DNA of 64,000 nucleotides from DAOQAU01 sp964640325 (GTDB lineage Bacteria; Cyanobacteriota; Vampirovibrionia; Gastranaerophilales; Gastranaerophilaceae): assembly GCA_964640325.1 (NCBI GenBank), contig CAZXID010000001.1:92603-156602 (forward strand), written 5' to 3'. Numbering within the stretch: position 1 is the first letter of the stretch; each line of letters begins with the position of its first letter. A program made the position numbers and the translations under genes. This document shows, piece after piece, positions 9,133-18,395 of this stretch. The notes under the pieces are model-generated. The model did no database searches, was not told the DNA's origin, and worked only from the letters and a program-made list of their open reading frames with translations.

Positions 9133-10112
9133 ATTACCTCATCTTCTTGATAATCTTTTTGTGCGACAGAACCAATAACCTTATCCCACATCATCGGGGA
9201 AATACCATAACCAGGCCTTTTTACCGTCAAATTTTTTTCTGTAAATTCTTCACCCTTTTTTATATCACACTTTGCAATAATTGATTTTCTTGCAATTTCA
9301 ATGTTTTTTATTTCTGACCTTGCGGGATTTTTTTTACCATCACCCAAAGCTTTTTCAATATTTCTAATTGATTGAACCATCTGCTTCAATTCTTGCGGCT
9401 CAAGGCTCGCCTTATGATCGGGGCCATCCATGTTTTTATCCAAAGTGAAATGTTTCTCGATTATTGTGGCACCCATTGCAACCGCCGCAATAGGAATTTC
9501 TATACCCTCTGTGTGGTCCGAATAACCGACTTCAACACCAAAATGTTCTTTCATTGTTTGAATTGCCTTGAGGTTTACATCCTCATAAGGACAAGGATAT
9601 TCAGTCGTACAATGAAGAAGTGTCACATTACAATCTGCTAAAATATCCAAAGCTGATTGAATTTCATCAATATTAGACATTCCTGTGGATAAAATCACGT
9701 CCTTTTTATAAGAATTAATCTTTCTCAAATAAGGCAAGTTTGTAATTTCCCCTGATGGAATTTTTAAAACAGGCAAATTTAAAGAAACAAGAAAATCAAT
9801 GCTCTCGAGGTCAAAGGGCGTAGATAAAAACATAATTCCTTTTTCTCTACAATAATTTTGTAGTTCTATGGTCATTTCTTTTGAAAGTTCAAGCTTTTTA
9901 AGCATTTCTAGCTGGCTTTCTTCTGCATCAGTTGTCAAATTTTGATAATTGGCTTTTTGAGCATTTTTACTTGCAAGGTTTTCGGCTATAAAGTTTTGAA
10001 ACTTAACGCAGTCACATCCCGCATTAACAGCTTGATCAATAAGCTTTTTTGCGATATCCGTTGAACCGTTGTGATTAACTCCGGCCTCTGCAATTATAAA
10101 AGTTTTTGTCAT
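9129..10112 (-). CDS. legI: N-acetylneuraminate/legionaminate synthase (NeuB/LegI type)
   Basis: The 327-residue protein has the NeuB TIM-barrel signatures FIIAEAGVNHNGSTDIAKKL, DCVKFQNF, MFLSTPFDLESIDFL, LKIPSGEITNLPYLR, VTLLHCTTEYPCPYEDVNL, VGYSDHTEGIEIPIAAVAMG and IIEKHFTLDKNMDGPDHKAS. Its C-terminal 55 residues are the antifreeze-like SAF domain. It condenses phosphoenolpyruvate with a 6-carbon amino sugar to a 9-carbon nonulosonic acid. Together with LegC and LegH next door, diacetyllegionaminic acid is the likely product. It overlaps its upstream neighbour by 4 bases. Confidence 0.9.
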   Translation of the reverse strand: MTKTFIIAEAGVNHNGSTDIAKKLIDQAVNAGCDCVKFQNFIAENLASKNAQKANYQNLTTDAEESQLEMLKKLELSKEMTIELQNYCREKGIMFLSTPFDLESIDFLVSLNLPVLKIPSGEITNLPYLRKINSYKKDVILSTGMSNIDEIQSALDILADCNVTLLHCTTEYPCPYEDVNLKAIQTMKEHFGVEVGYSDHTEGIEIPIAAVAMGATIIEKHFTLDKNMDGPDHKASLEPQELKQMVQSIRNIEKALGDGKKNPARSEIKNIEIARKSIIAKCDIKKGEEFTEKNLTVKRPGYGISPMMWDKVIGSVAQKDYQEDEVI

Positions 10113-10690
10113 TTAACAAGACTCCCTGCTTTTACAAAACTATTTTCCGATACCTTCGCACAATTCACAATCGTAGCATTACTTCCTACAAAAGATTTTT
10201 GACCAATTATTGCTTCACCATTAACAACACTTGCTGTTGAAATATGACAATTATCACCTATTTTTACATCATGCTCTATTAATGCTTTTGTATTTATAAT
10301 ACAATTTTGACCAACAACAGCACCTGCATTTAAGATTGCGTTATGCATTATTATAGAGCCTTCACCTATTTTGGCATATTTAGAAACATGCGCCAAAGGC
10401 GAAATGATTGTTGCAATCTTAGCATCAATTTTTTTTAACTTATTATACAAATTTTCTCTTAAATCTGCTGATTTAAGTTGTCCTAGTGTAATCAAAAAAT
10501 GACACTTTTCTTCTGCTAGTCTCTCAATTTGACCATCAGTACCCAATATCAAATACCCTAAAACTTTTTGACCTACTTTTTCTTTTATATCAAGGATTCC
10601 TTTTATCTCAAATACATCTTCTTTTTCAATAACATCTATGCATGATTTACAATGGCCACCACCGCCGATTAAAATTAATTTCTCTTTCAT
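10109..10690 (-). CDS. legH: Sugar O/N-acetyltransferase, left-handed beta-helix (PglD/LegH type)
   Basis: The 193-residue protein starts with a small Rossmann-like domain (LILIGGGGHCKSCIDVIEK) followed by hexapeptide repeats (SIIMHNAILNAGAVVGQNCI and similar) that build a left-handed beta-helix. This is the layout of PglD/NeuD/LegH acetyltransferases, which use acetyl-CoA to acetylate the 4-amino group made by the preceding aminotransferase. The conserved His of the family may be that in LIEHDVKIGD. It overlaps legC and legI by 4 bases each. Confidence 0.85.
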   Translation of the reverse strand: MKEKLILIGGGGHCKSCIDVIEKEDVFEIKGILDIKEKVGQKVLGYLILGTDGQIERLAEEKCHFLITLGQLKSADLRENLYNKLKKIDAKIATIISPLAHVSKYAKIGEGSIIMHNAILNAGAVVGQNCIINTKALIEHDVKIGDNCHISTASVVNGEAIIGQKSFVGSNATIVNCAKVSENSFVKAGSLVK

Positions 10691-11775
10691 AACTTCACTC
10701 CGCTTGGAATATTAACCAAGCTATCTTCCAGCCAAATCGAATTTGACAAATCCCCGCATTCGCAATTTTTATACATTTCCAACTTATTCATCAAAGTCCA
10801 AGCCGGGCGAGTCATAACTCCATTATCATTTGTGTATTGTAAAAATTCATCCCTCTGCCTGCTGTCATCAAATAAAATAGATTGAAGCCAGAAATTTGAT
10901 TTTGCATTTTTTGGCTCGTCAACAAATCTAGCCCCAAAAAAATCTTTATATTTTTTTGCAAGTTCACGCTTTTTTTCTATGAATGCAGGCAATTTTTCAA
11001 ATTGAGCAAGCCCCAACGATGCATTTATATTAGGCATACGGTAATTATAACCGATTTCGTCATGATCATATCGCCATCTGTGCGGAATTTTTGCCTGAAC
11101 CGTAAGATGTTTTGCTCTATCAGCAAGTTTTTCATCATTAAACAAAAGCATTCCGCCGCCGCCTGTTGTGATAATTTTATTCCCGTTAAAGCTCAAAACA
11201 CCGATTTCGCCAAAATTGCCTGTATGCTTATCTTTATAGTAGCTTCCCAAGCTCTCTGCACAATCTTCAACAAGTTTAACGCCATATTTTTCACAAATTT
11301 CTTTAATTTCATCTATTCGGCAGGGATGTCCAAACGTGTGCATCGGCAAAACTGCTTTAATATTTTTGTTGTTTTTTAAATATTCATTGAGTTTCTCCGG
11401 GCTAAGTCCCATTGTATCTTTGTCCACATCAACAAAAACAGGTTGTGCGCCGCAATAACTTATTGCATTTGACGTTGCAATAAAAGTTAAAGGCTGGGTG
11501 ACAACCTTATCACCGGATTCAACTCCTGCAAGCTTAAGAGCCAAATGCAGGGCACTTGTTCCATTCACACAAGCAACAGCCCTTTTGACACCACAAAATT
11601 CTGCAATTTTAAACTCAAATTCGTCGACAAATTTTCCCACGCTTGAAACAAAAGTTGATTTTATACATTCTGCAGTAAGCTCTATTTCCCGCTCGTCAAA
11701 AAACGGTTCATGCAAAGCTACAAAATTATTAGTTTCATAGACTTTCTTTATAAAATCAACTTCGTTTTCAAACAT
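10687..11775 (-). CDS. legC: DegT/DnrJ-type sugar aminotransferase (LegC type)
   Basis: The 362-residue PLP enzyme shows the family landmarks: AVACVNGTSALHLALKLAGV, PVFVDVDKDTMGLSPEKL, the cofactor aspartate in VKLVEDCAESLGSYYK, and the Schiff-base lysine in GVLSFNGNKIITTGGGGML. The FNGNK form of the lysine motif is that of the NHT/LegC branch rather than ArnB. It should convert a 4-keto-6-deoxy-GlcNAc nucleotide into the 4-amino sugar. It begins 32 bases after the amidotransferase gene ends and overlaps the acetyltransferase by 4 bases. Confidence 0.85.
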   Translation of the reverse strand: MFENEVDFIKKVYETNNFVALHEPFFDEREIELTAECIKSTFVSSVGKFVDEFEFKIAEFCGVKRAVACVNGTSALHLALKLAGVESGDKVVTQPLTFIATSNAISYCGAQPVFVDVDKDTMGLSPEKLNEYLKNNKNIKAVLPMHTFGHPCRIDEIKEICEKYGVKLVEDCAESLGSYYKDKHTGNFGEIGVLSFNGNKIITTGGGGMLLFNDEKLADRAKHLTVQAKIPHRWRYDHDEIGYNYRMPNINASLGLAQFEKLPAFIEKKRELAKKYKDFFGARFVDEPKNAKSNFWLQSILFDDSRQRDEFLQYTNDNGVMTRPAWTLMNKLEMYKNCECGDLSNSIWLEDSLVNIPSGVKL

Positions 11776-11807
11776 TTAATTTATTCCTAACGCTATTAAA
11801 GATAAAT

Positions 11808-12956
11808 TTATCTTGCACATTCTACAAGAGTTTTATTTTCTTGTTCTTTCCAAACGGGATTTTTCAACACCCATTCACCATTCGCATTTTTTATGAACAA
11901 ATCTCTATTATACAAAGAATCCACTATATTCCAAAACTCTTCTTCGCTGTAGCCTGCAAATTCAACAAAGTCACGCACGCATTTTACATCTAAGTCATGA
12001 TCATGTTTTTTAACTAGTCCTACCGCTTCATCTCTTGTTAAAAGTCCATATCTAACAAGCCTTGCAGCATAGTCAGTAGCCGTAGCATGCCCAAATTTTG
12101 GATACTTCATCCACGAATGAACAAGGTACGCTCTGCTGTCTATCTGATCAAAATCTTCAACGTGATGGGTTCTTTTCCATTCATGGGTCAAATCATGGAA
12201 ACCTTTTGATTTTGCAAGTTTATAATTTGCATAGCTGTTCCATGGCAAGAAATATGAAACATACATTGGATCAAGTTTTGCCATTTCTTCTTTTGAAGGA
12301 GGATTTGTTAGTACCAAATCTTCCTTAGTCACCCCAGCTTCTCGTATAAGCTCTTCATGACTAATATCAGATGCTACGCCGTTATTTATCAACTCTCTAG
12401 CTGAATATGTTTCTTTATAATCACTTCCTCCATATTCATACCCAACGTTTTCGCCATATACTAAAAGAGGAGTATTAAACTTACATGCCATAGTCAGCGG
12501 ATATGTATAAATCAATCTGTCAACAAACCATGTTGGTTTTCCATATTTTTCAAAAGTATAACGCATAATCTTTTTTTGAGTTTTTATATCAGGTTTAAGA
12601 CTGATAAGATTACAACCAAATGCTTCTGAGATATTTTTTAAATTATGTATCCCAGCATCAGTCAACGGGAAGTTATCCTCAACTGTGAACAAAATAGGAT
12701 TCATTTTTAAAACATTTTTCATTAAATGTACTTGATAATGACTGTCTTTACCACCGCTTACAGCAATAGCACAATCATAACCCGAACCATTCATCCCTCT
12801 ATATTTGTCACATAACTTTTCCAGCTCTTTATATCTGGCATCCCAATCAACATTCTTACGATTTTCGTAGGACTGACAAGCTGAACAAACGCCTTCTTCA
12901 TTAAAAGTAATTCCAGGCCTTGTGTCAGGCATTACACATTTTTTACAATACTTCAT
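11808..12956 (-). CDS. N-acetyl sugar amidotransferase (PseA/PtmG/WbuX type)
   Basis: The 382-residue protein has an N-terminal zinc-finger-like CKKCVMPDTRPGITF...CSAC and a PP-loop ATP site CAIAVSGGKDSHYQV, followed by PILFTVEDNFPLTDAGIHNL and LLVYGENVGYEYGG. This matches the PseA/WbuX family, whose members turn an N-acetyl into an acetamidino group on pseudaminic or legionaminic acid. It usually works with HisH/HisF-like glutamine amidotransferase subunits; none is adjacent, although a hisH gene is at 43.8 kb. Its presence suggests the nonulosonic acid carries an acetamidino group. Confidence 0.82.
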   Translation of the reverse strand: MKYCKKCVMPDTRPGITFNEEGVCSACQSYENRKNVDWDARYKELEKLCDKYRGMNGSGYDCAIAVSGGKDSHYQVHLMKNVLKMNPILFTVEDNFPLTDAGIHNLKNISEAFGCNLISLKPDIKTQKKIMRYTFEKYGKPTWFVDRLIYTYPLTMACKFNTPLLVYGENVGYEYGGSDYKETYSARELINNGVASDISHEELIREAGVTKEDLVLTNPPSKEEMAKLDPMYVSYFLPWNSYANYKLAKSKGFHDLTHEWKRTHHVEDFDQIDSRAYLVHSWMKYPKFGHATATDYAARLVRYGLLTRDEAVGLVKKHDHDLDVKCVRDFVEFAGYSEEEFWNIVDSLYNRDLFIKNANGEWVLKNPVWKEQENKTLVECAR

Positions 12957-13014
12957 TTTTTTACTCCTTTATTCTTTATAGTAAACTTATACAAATATCC
13001 CCATCAATTATACA

Positions 13015-14001
13015 TCAATCAGTTTTTTTATCAAAAATATTTACTTTGTACCAATCAAAAGTTTTTTTTATACCTTCCTCTAATCCAACTAAAGCTTTAT
13101 ATTCAATCAAAGAAGTAGTCTTAGTCATGTCAGGACATCTTCTGACCGGAGAACCTTCTGTTGCTGGTAATGAAATAATCGGAACATTTTTCCCGACAAC
13201 GCTGAGAACTATCTCACCGACTTCCCTCATTGAAACCTCCGGCTCTTGATTCCCTAAGTTTATTGTTTCGCCAAGACAATTTTCACTTTCCGCCGCAAGA
13301 AAAAGTATTTTAACCGCATCATCAATATAGCAAAAAGTTCTTTTATGTTCTGTCGAAAAGACTTCCAATCCTTCGTTATCTTTCAAAGCATAAGCTTTTT
13401 TAAGCAACTCCGGAACAACATGAGCCATTCCCATTCTCGGCCCATAAATATTATGAGGTCTAAAAATTGTAACAGGCAAGCCGGAAACATTACAAAGTGC
13501 CTCTCCATAAATCTTTGAAAGCATGTACGAAGTTCTTGGACTAGTCAAATCAGTAGTTGCAAGAGGCGTGGTTTCAGGAGTCGGTATCTTCATTTCAAAA
13601 TTCTTTAAAGTCCCGGCATAAACTTCACTAGTTGATGCGAAAAGCAAACGCTTAAGTTTTTTTTGCTTTTTTGCAAAGTCTAAAATATTAAAAAGCAAAA
13701 CAGCATTATTTTTAAGCACGTCAAATGGCTGTTTTAAAACATTTGCAACACCTATTATAGCCGCCAAGTGAAAAATATAAGTGTAATCTGTCGCTAATAA
13801 AGACTCTATTTCTTCCGGATTCATCAAGTCTACGGTGTATAAATTAACGTCAGGATTTGAAACAAAACTTTGCAACATTTTATCGTTCAAACCTCTGCTA
13901 AAATTATCAGCTATATCAACTTTATAATTATTCTTTAAAAAATATTCGGCCAAATGAAGACCAATAAATCCAGCACCACCGGTTATAAGAACTTTATCCA
14001 T
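13015..14001 (-). CDS. Extended SDR NAD-dependent epimerase/dehydratase
   Basis: The 328-residue protein has the Rossmann motif VLITGGAGFIGLHLAEYF, FHLAAIIGV, and the catalytic set LFASTSEVYAG with YMLSKIYGE (YxxxK). The T-S-E triplet resembles UDP-xylose synthase and LegB-type enzymes rather than pure 4-epimerases, since a Glu there favours formation of a 4-keto intermediate. It directly follows the UDP-hexose dehydrogenase gene with no gap. It could be the 4,6-dehydratase step (LegB) that the legionaminic pathway needs, or a UDP-glucuronate-acting enzyme paired with the dehydrogenase; the sequence alone does not decide. Confidence 0.72.
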   Translation of the reverse strand: MDKVLITGGAGFIGLHLAEYFLKNNYKVDIADNFSRGLNDKMLQSFVSNPDVNLYTVDLMNPEEIESLLATDYTYIFHLAAIIGVANVLKQPFDVLKNNAVLLFNILDFAKKQKKLKRLLFASTSEVYAGTLKNFEMKIPTPETTPLATTDLTSPRTSYMLSKIYGEALCNVSGLPVTIFRPHNIYGPRMGMAHVVPELLKKAYALKDNEGLEVFSTEHKRTFCYIDDAVKILFLAAESENCLGETINLGNQEPEVSMREVGEIVLSVVGKNVPIISLPATEGSPVRRCPDMTKTTSLIEYKALVGLEEGIKKTFDWYKVNIFDKKTD

Positions 14002-15411
14002 TTACTCGTCTCCTCTTCCGATAAATTTAATGTTACAAGCCGAATTTTTAAGAATTTTTATTTGCTCATTTTTAAGAACATTATTAGCATCAAAAATCAA
14101 ACTTTTTGACTCCGACAAATAATTCGCAAAGTCGTTTGTTAAAAATTCACTATGTCCAACCGTCAAAACAATTGCATCATAACCCAAAATGCACGGTAAC
14201 TGTCCAAACGGCTTAATATCAATTTCCGGCCAATATGAAACCATTGGATCATAACAGTCAACTTGGGCCCCTTGTTTTATAGCTTCTTTGACAAAAATTT
14301 CAGATGGTGAATATCTGGTGTCCCCAACATCCTGCTTATAACTAATGCCCAAAAGTAATATTTTTTTACCTGCGATTGCACCCAATTCTTCTTTAATTTT
14401 ATATAATGAAACTAATGGCATTTTATTATTGATTTTCACCGATGCAGAACAATAGGGAAAATCATGCCCTTGCAAGCCGAACAAATCTACCGCAGCCAAC
14501 TTTGCAAAATACGGATCTTTTGTAAGGCAATATCCACCGACACCAAATCCAGGCTGTCTCATATTTGAGTGTGTTGGTCTTTTTCTAATAGCATTAATAA
14601 CTTCAAATAAATCTATCCCTATATCTTCAGCAAATCTTCCCCATTCTTCAATAAAAGCAATATTTGCCGCCCTATATGAATTTTCAAGCACCTTAGCTGT
14701 TTCTGAAGCAGTAGTCGATTTTAATCTTGTAACAGGATAATCTTTAACGTTAACTATTTTAGTCAAAAATTCTTCACAAGCATCTTGAGCCTTTACTCCG
14801 ATGCCTGAAAAAACTCGCCAAAAGTTCACTATCGAATCATAGTAATCATCACCAGGCATAACTCTTTCATATGAATGGGCTATCATCAAATTATCTGCGG
14901 TCAAATTTCTCTTTAATAATTCTTCCTCTATAATCGGCTTAACTACTTTTTCGCAAGTCCCTGGAGGAACGGTTGTTTCGACAATAACAAGGGCATCTTC
15001 TTTAATGTTTTGGCCAATAGTTGCTATGGCTTTCTTGAAAGCAGTTAAGTCCAGATAAGGCTTTTCACTTTCATAATAAACATCAAGGTTTATATCAACA
15101 AGGACTATATCTGCACTTTTAAAAAACTCGGTATCTGATGTAGCATAAAAATTTTTAGAATTTACAATGTTTTTAACTGCATCTTTTAGCTTTACGTCTG
15201 TAGTCTCAAATGGAAAAATACCGTTATTTAAAGAGTTGATTTTTTCCAATCCTTCTTTGTTAGGTAAATCTATCCCGACCACATTAAAATAATAATCTTC
15301 AGAATCCTTGGCGTTTGCAATAGCAACTGCCATTGCAGCACCTACAAAACCAAGCCCTTGCACACAGACAATTGGTCTGACTTTATCAAATCTACTTTTC
15401 CCAATTTGCAT
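14002..15411 (-). CDS. UDP-glucose/UDP-hexosamine 6-dehydrogenase family
   Basis: The 469-residue protein has NAD-binding PIVCVQGLGFVGAAMAVAIA, the conserved VIVETTVPPGTCEKVVKP, a lysine/asparagine-bearing helix (STTASETAKVLENSYRAANI), and catalytic cysteine motif GFGVGGYCLTKDPYFA. These enzymes oxidise C6 of a UDP-sugar to a uronic acid in two NAD-linked steps. It is the first gene of the minus-strand operon; upstream on that strand AAAGG lies 8 bases before its ATG. Whether the substrate is UDP-Glc, UDP-GlcNAc or UDP-ManNAc is open. Confidence 0.85.
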   Translation of the reverse strand: MQIGKSRFDKVRPIVCVQGLGFVGAAMAVAIANAKDSEDYYFNVVGIDLPNKEGLEKINSLNNGIFPFETTDVKLKDAVKNIVNSKNFYATSDTEFFKSADIVLVDINLDVYYESEKPYLDLTAFKKAIATIGQNIKEDALVIVETTVPPGTCEKVVKPIIEEELLKRNLTADNLMIAHSYERVMPGDDYYDSIVNFWRVFSGIGVKAQDACEEFLTKIVNVKDYPVTRLKSTTASETAKVLENSYRAANIAFIEEWGRFAEDIGIDLFEVINAIRKRPTHSNMRQPGFGVGGYCLTKDPYFAKLAAVDLFGLQGHDFPYCSASVKINNKMPLVSLYKIKEELGAIAGKKILLLGISYKQDVGDTRYSPSEIFVKEAIKQGAQVDCYDPMVSYWPEIDIKPFGQLPCILGYDAIVLTVGHSEFLTNDFANYLSESKSLIFDANNVLKNEQIKILKNSACNIKFIGRGDE

Positions 15412-15852
15412 TATTCTGCCTTTATTTAATTCCTCAAAACAAATTCATTGATTCATGCCGAAAAAGCCGTTTTATTCTCATATTAAAACATTTGAGGCGT
15501 TCTTCAATAAAGCAATTTTATCATAAAATCAGAGTGGCAACTCGTTTATATTACGAAATATAAACGTTTTTAATATATTTACAATTATTAAATTTTTTAT
15601 ATGCTTTACATAGGTAAGATGAAACGAATAAAACCATTTTTTTTCGAGTTGATGATAATCCAAGACATATTTTTTCGTGATAAAATAATGAGCAGATCCC
15701 GCAACAATTTGCTAAATGAATTATAAAAAGGAGAAGATTTATTGTAAATTTTTTGTGTAGCCTCTAAAAAGTTTCCATCTAACGAAGGGGAATATCATAA
15801 AAGTTGGTGGAGAGAGAGCAGTATATAATAAATAAAGAAGGGTTTTAGCATA
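15412..15852. other. Divergent promoter region between the two glycan transcription units
   Basis: This 441-base AT-rich gap separates the minus-strand operon (starting at 15411) from a plus-strand gene at 15853. It carries a TATAAT at 15824-15829 upstream of the plus gene, an AAGGG ribosome-binding site before 15853, and a perfect inverted repeat at 15543-15566. No conserved ORF is visible. The gap probably holds both divergent promoters, but no -35 element is convincing on either side. Confidence 0.4.
15543..15566. repeat. Perfect 10-bp inverted repeat in divergent promoter region
   Basis: CGTTTATATT and its exact complement flank a 4-base loop (ACGA). It lies about 130 bases upstream of the minus-strand operon and 290 upstream of the plus-strand gene, so it might be a regulator-binding site. 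The T-rich tail on the plus side would also allow a weak terminator, but the stem is almost all A/T. Confidence 0.35.
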
Positions 15853-16578
15853 ATGCCAGAAAAAGATAAAAACATCCAAATAGTTTGTGTTTCAAACAAT
15901 GCCGATACTTTTCATAAAGTTATCAATTCAAATCCAAACATGAATAAATACAATATAACTATGTTTGACAATTTGACCGAAAATATTGGAATATCTAAAC
16001 GCTACAACAGCTATATCGAAAACCAAATAGATTCGGATAATGATTCTTGGATAATCTTCTGTCATCAGGATTTTGGATTTAAAAAAGACCCTATAAAATA
16101 TATTAAAAATCTTGATAAAAAAAACATTTATGGTCCTATTGGAGCATTTGTTTATTTTAATCCAATAAGATTGATAAAAAAGTACCTAATGAATAAGCCC
16201 GCAGGCTACTCTTGCTTAAAACGTAAATTTGTTGGCCAAATCAAACAAATGAATTCTGATTCTACGTTTAAAAATTTGGGTACAAGGCTATGGTTTCCAA
16301 TAGAAGTTGACACCTTAGACTGCTGTTGTTTAATTGTACACTCATCTTTAATAAAAAAATATGCCCTAAGATTTGATGAGCAACTGGATTGGCATATGTA
16401 TGTAGAAGATTTTTGTATAAATTGTAAAAAAACTCATGGCATTAAAACAAAAGTAGTTCAACTTGATTGTTTCCACCTTGGCATAGGAACTCTTGATGAT
16501 GATTTTTACAAAGCCGCAAAATACGTTAAAGAGAAACATTCATTAAAATTTTTAAAGACCACTTGTATTAATGATTAA
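15853..16578 (+). CDS. Glycosyltransferase-like protein (GT2-related)
   Basis: The 241-residue protein resembles the Glyco_tranf_2_5 group. It starts with a Rossmann-like strand (NIQIVCVSNNADTFHKVI), has SWIIFCHQDFGFK (a QD in place of the DxD), and ends with DTLDCCCLIVHSSLIKKYAL, LDWHMYVEDFCINC and a VVQLDCFHLGIGT stretch typical of the family's C-terminal half. The start is supported by GAAGGG about 9 bases upstream. It is intact but stands alone, because a transposable element begins within 100 bases of its stop codon. It belongs with the plus-strand glycan genes that resume at 24.8 kb. Confidence 0.7.
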   Translation: MPEKDKNIQIVCVSNNADTFHKVINSNPNMNKYNITMFDNLTENIGISKRYNSYIENQIDSDNDSWIIFCHQDFGFKKDPIKYIKNLDKKNIYGPIGAFVYFNPIRLIKKYLMNKPAGYSCLKRKFVGQIKQMNSDSTFKNLGTRLWFPIEVDTLDCCCLIVHSSLIKKYALRFDEQLDWHMYVEDFCINCKKTHGIKTKVVQLDCFHLGIGTLDDDFYKAAKYVKEKHSLKFLKTTCIND

Positions 16579-18113
16579 ATCTAAAATGCTCCAAAATCAT
16601 CGTGAAGTTCTAACAAATATAGTTTTTATATTAATCCTTATCTTTACATGCCCAATTAAACAATACCTTATTTTAATGGATCAAAATCATTAGGGATTGT
16701 TGTAGGTAAAAACTCACCATATCTTTTTATAAAATTACGAATATCACCAAAGCCCAAGTTTTTAGAAATTAAACTGATGGGAATTTTGTTGTCAATTAAT
16801 TTTTTAACATGTGTATCAATAAAGTCCTCATAATCTAAATCCCTTATTTTCAGAGCCTTTCCCAATTTAGTAATTTCATCATCAACGCGGTTTGGTAATA
16901 TATTGAAGATTCTTCCAGATTCCTGCTTGGGGATGTTATCAAAAAGGGTTTTAGGGATTTGTAACACTCGCCTTTGATAATGACAATTATATTTCTCAAT
17001 TTTACCTTTATAAAGCATTTTATTTATTTTTATAGTCTTTTCTTGAAAGTCAATGTCAGAATATTCTAAACCGAGAAGAGCAGCTTGATTAATCCCTAAG
17101 GATATCGCAAACATTACAATCAACTTAATATCTGTATTTGAACCTAATATTAATTTGATTTGCTCATCAGAAAGAATTTTTCCGCAACAAAAATCACCTA
17201 TTTTAGTCCGTCCACGAAGAATAAATTGTTTTTCATCGATTGAATATTTCTTGGTAATCATGCTAAGAAATGAAAGAATTATTGATATAGAAACTAAAGA
17301 TAATCCTTCTTTCGTTTTTAATTTTTGAAAATCATTAATCTTTTGCTGGGTGATATCTTTAAAGCGTAAATCTTTAAAAAAAGGATTTAGGTGATTTTTA
17401 ACACAAGAGTACAACAAACATCTTTGTACGGCAGTTTTAGTCTTAAACTTTTTTGTGTTGAAATAGAATTTAATTGCATCAATATAATATTCGAATAATT
17501 TATTATTTTCTATTTTTTCATTTTCCATTTTCTTTTCAATATTGTCTGCTACTATTTCAGGTAAAGAAAATTTCGCATTTCGTATTGTATCAATTTTTTC
17601 TTGTGAATATTCTTTTAATAACCTTTTTTTTAAATATTCGCTAGACGGTATTTGTGCGTATTTAAATTTTTCATCTTTACTAATTAAATCTACGCAGTAT
17701 ATTATAGAAAACCTTTTAGGATTTAAATATAGTTGCTTAAAATATTCGTAAACTTCGTTATATATTTGATTAAATTGTATCCCCCTATCATTTTTGCGAA
17801 TAAGAGCCTTAATTCCTCCTTCTAAATATTGTCGTTGTTTTTTTATGAATGTTGGATAGGTTACAGCATATTCCGGGTGTTCTTTTCCTATTTTATTTAA
17901 CGCTAATATTAATTCATTTCTATTGAGCCCACTTGTTTCTTTCATTAAATATATATGTCCTGCCCCCGTATAATTGGTCCAAAGCTAAAGTTAGTTTTTG
18001 TTAGTACGAAAAACAATTTAGAAAATGGATTGCGAGCTGAGGCTGTAAGGCAAAATCACACTTTTGCCTGAAATGCCGTTAATCGCGAGCAACCAAGAAA
18101 GGACAAAAAAGTT

Positions 18114-18395
18114 ATGAAAAAAGGTGTAAAAATCAAACCAGAAGAGATTATTGCAATTCTTCGACAAGTGGAAGTGATGATTAGTCAAGGAAAAACTGTT
18201 CCAATGGCTTGCAGAGATTCAGGAATCACAGAACAAACCTATTATCGATGGAGAAAGCAATACGGTGGAATGCAAGTTCCGCAAGCCAAAGAACTCAAAA
18301 ATCTTCAATTAGAAAACGCTAGGCTTAAAAAAGCTGTAGCTGAATTAACATTAGAAAAACTTGTTTTAAAAGAAGCCCTATCGGGAAACTATTAA
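18114..18395 (+). CDS. IS3-family transposase OrfA
   Basis: The 93-residue protein has the helix-turn-helix of IS3 OrfA (ACRDSGITEQTYYRWRKQYG) followed by a leucine-zipper-like stretch (LKNLQLENARLKKAVAELTL). It binds the IS ends and, by frameshifting near its end at the T TTA AAA G heptamer (18365-18372), is made as an OrfAB fusion. Length is normal. Confidence 0.93.
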   Translation: MKKGVKIKPEEIIAILRQVEVMISQGKTVPMACRDSGITEQTYYRWRKQYGGMQVPQAKELKNLQLENARLKKAVAELTLEKLVLKEALSGNY

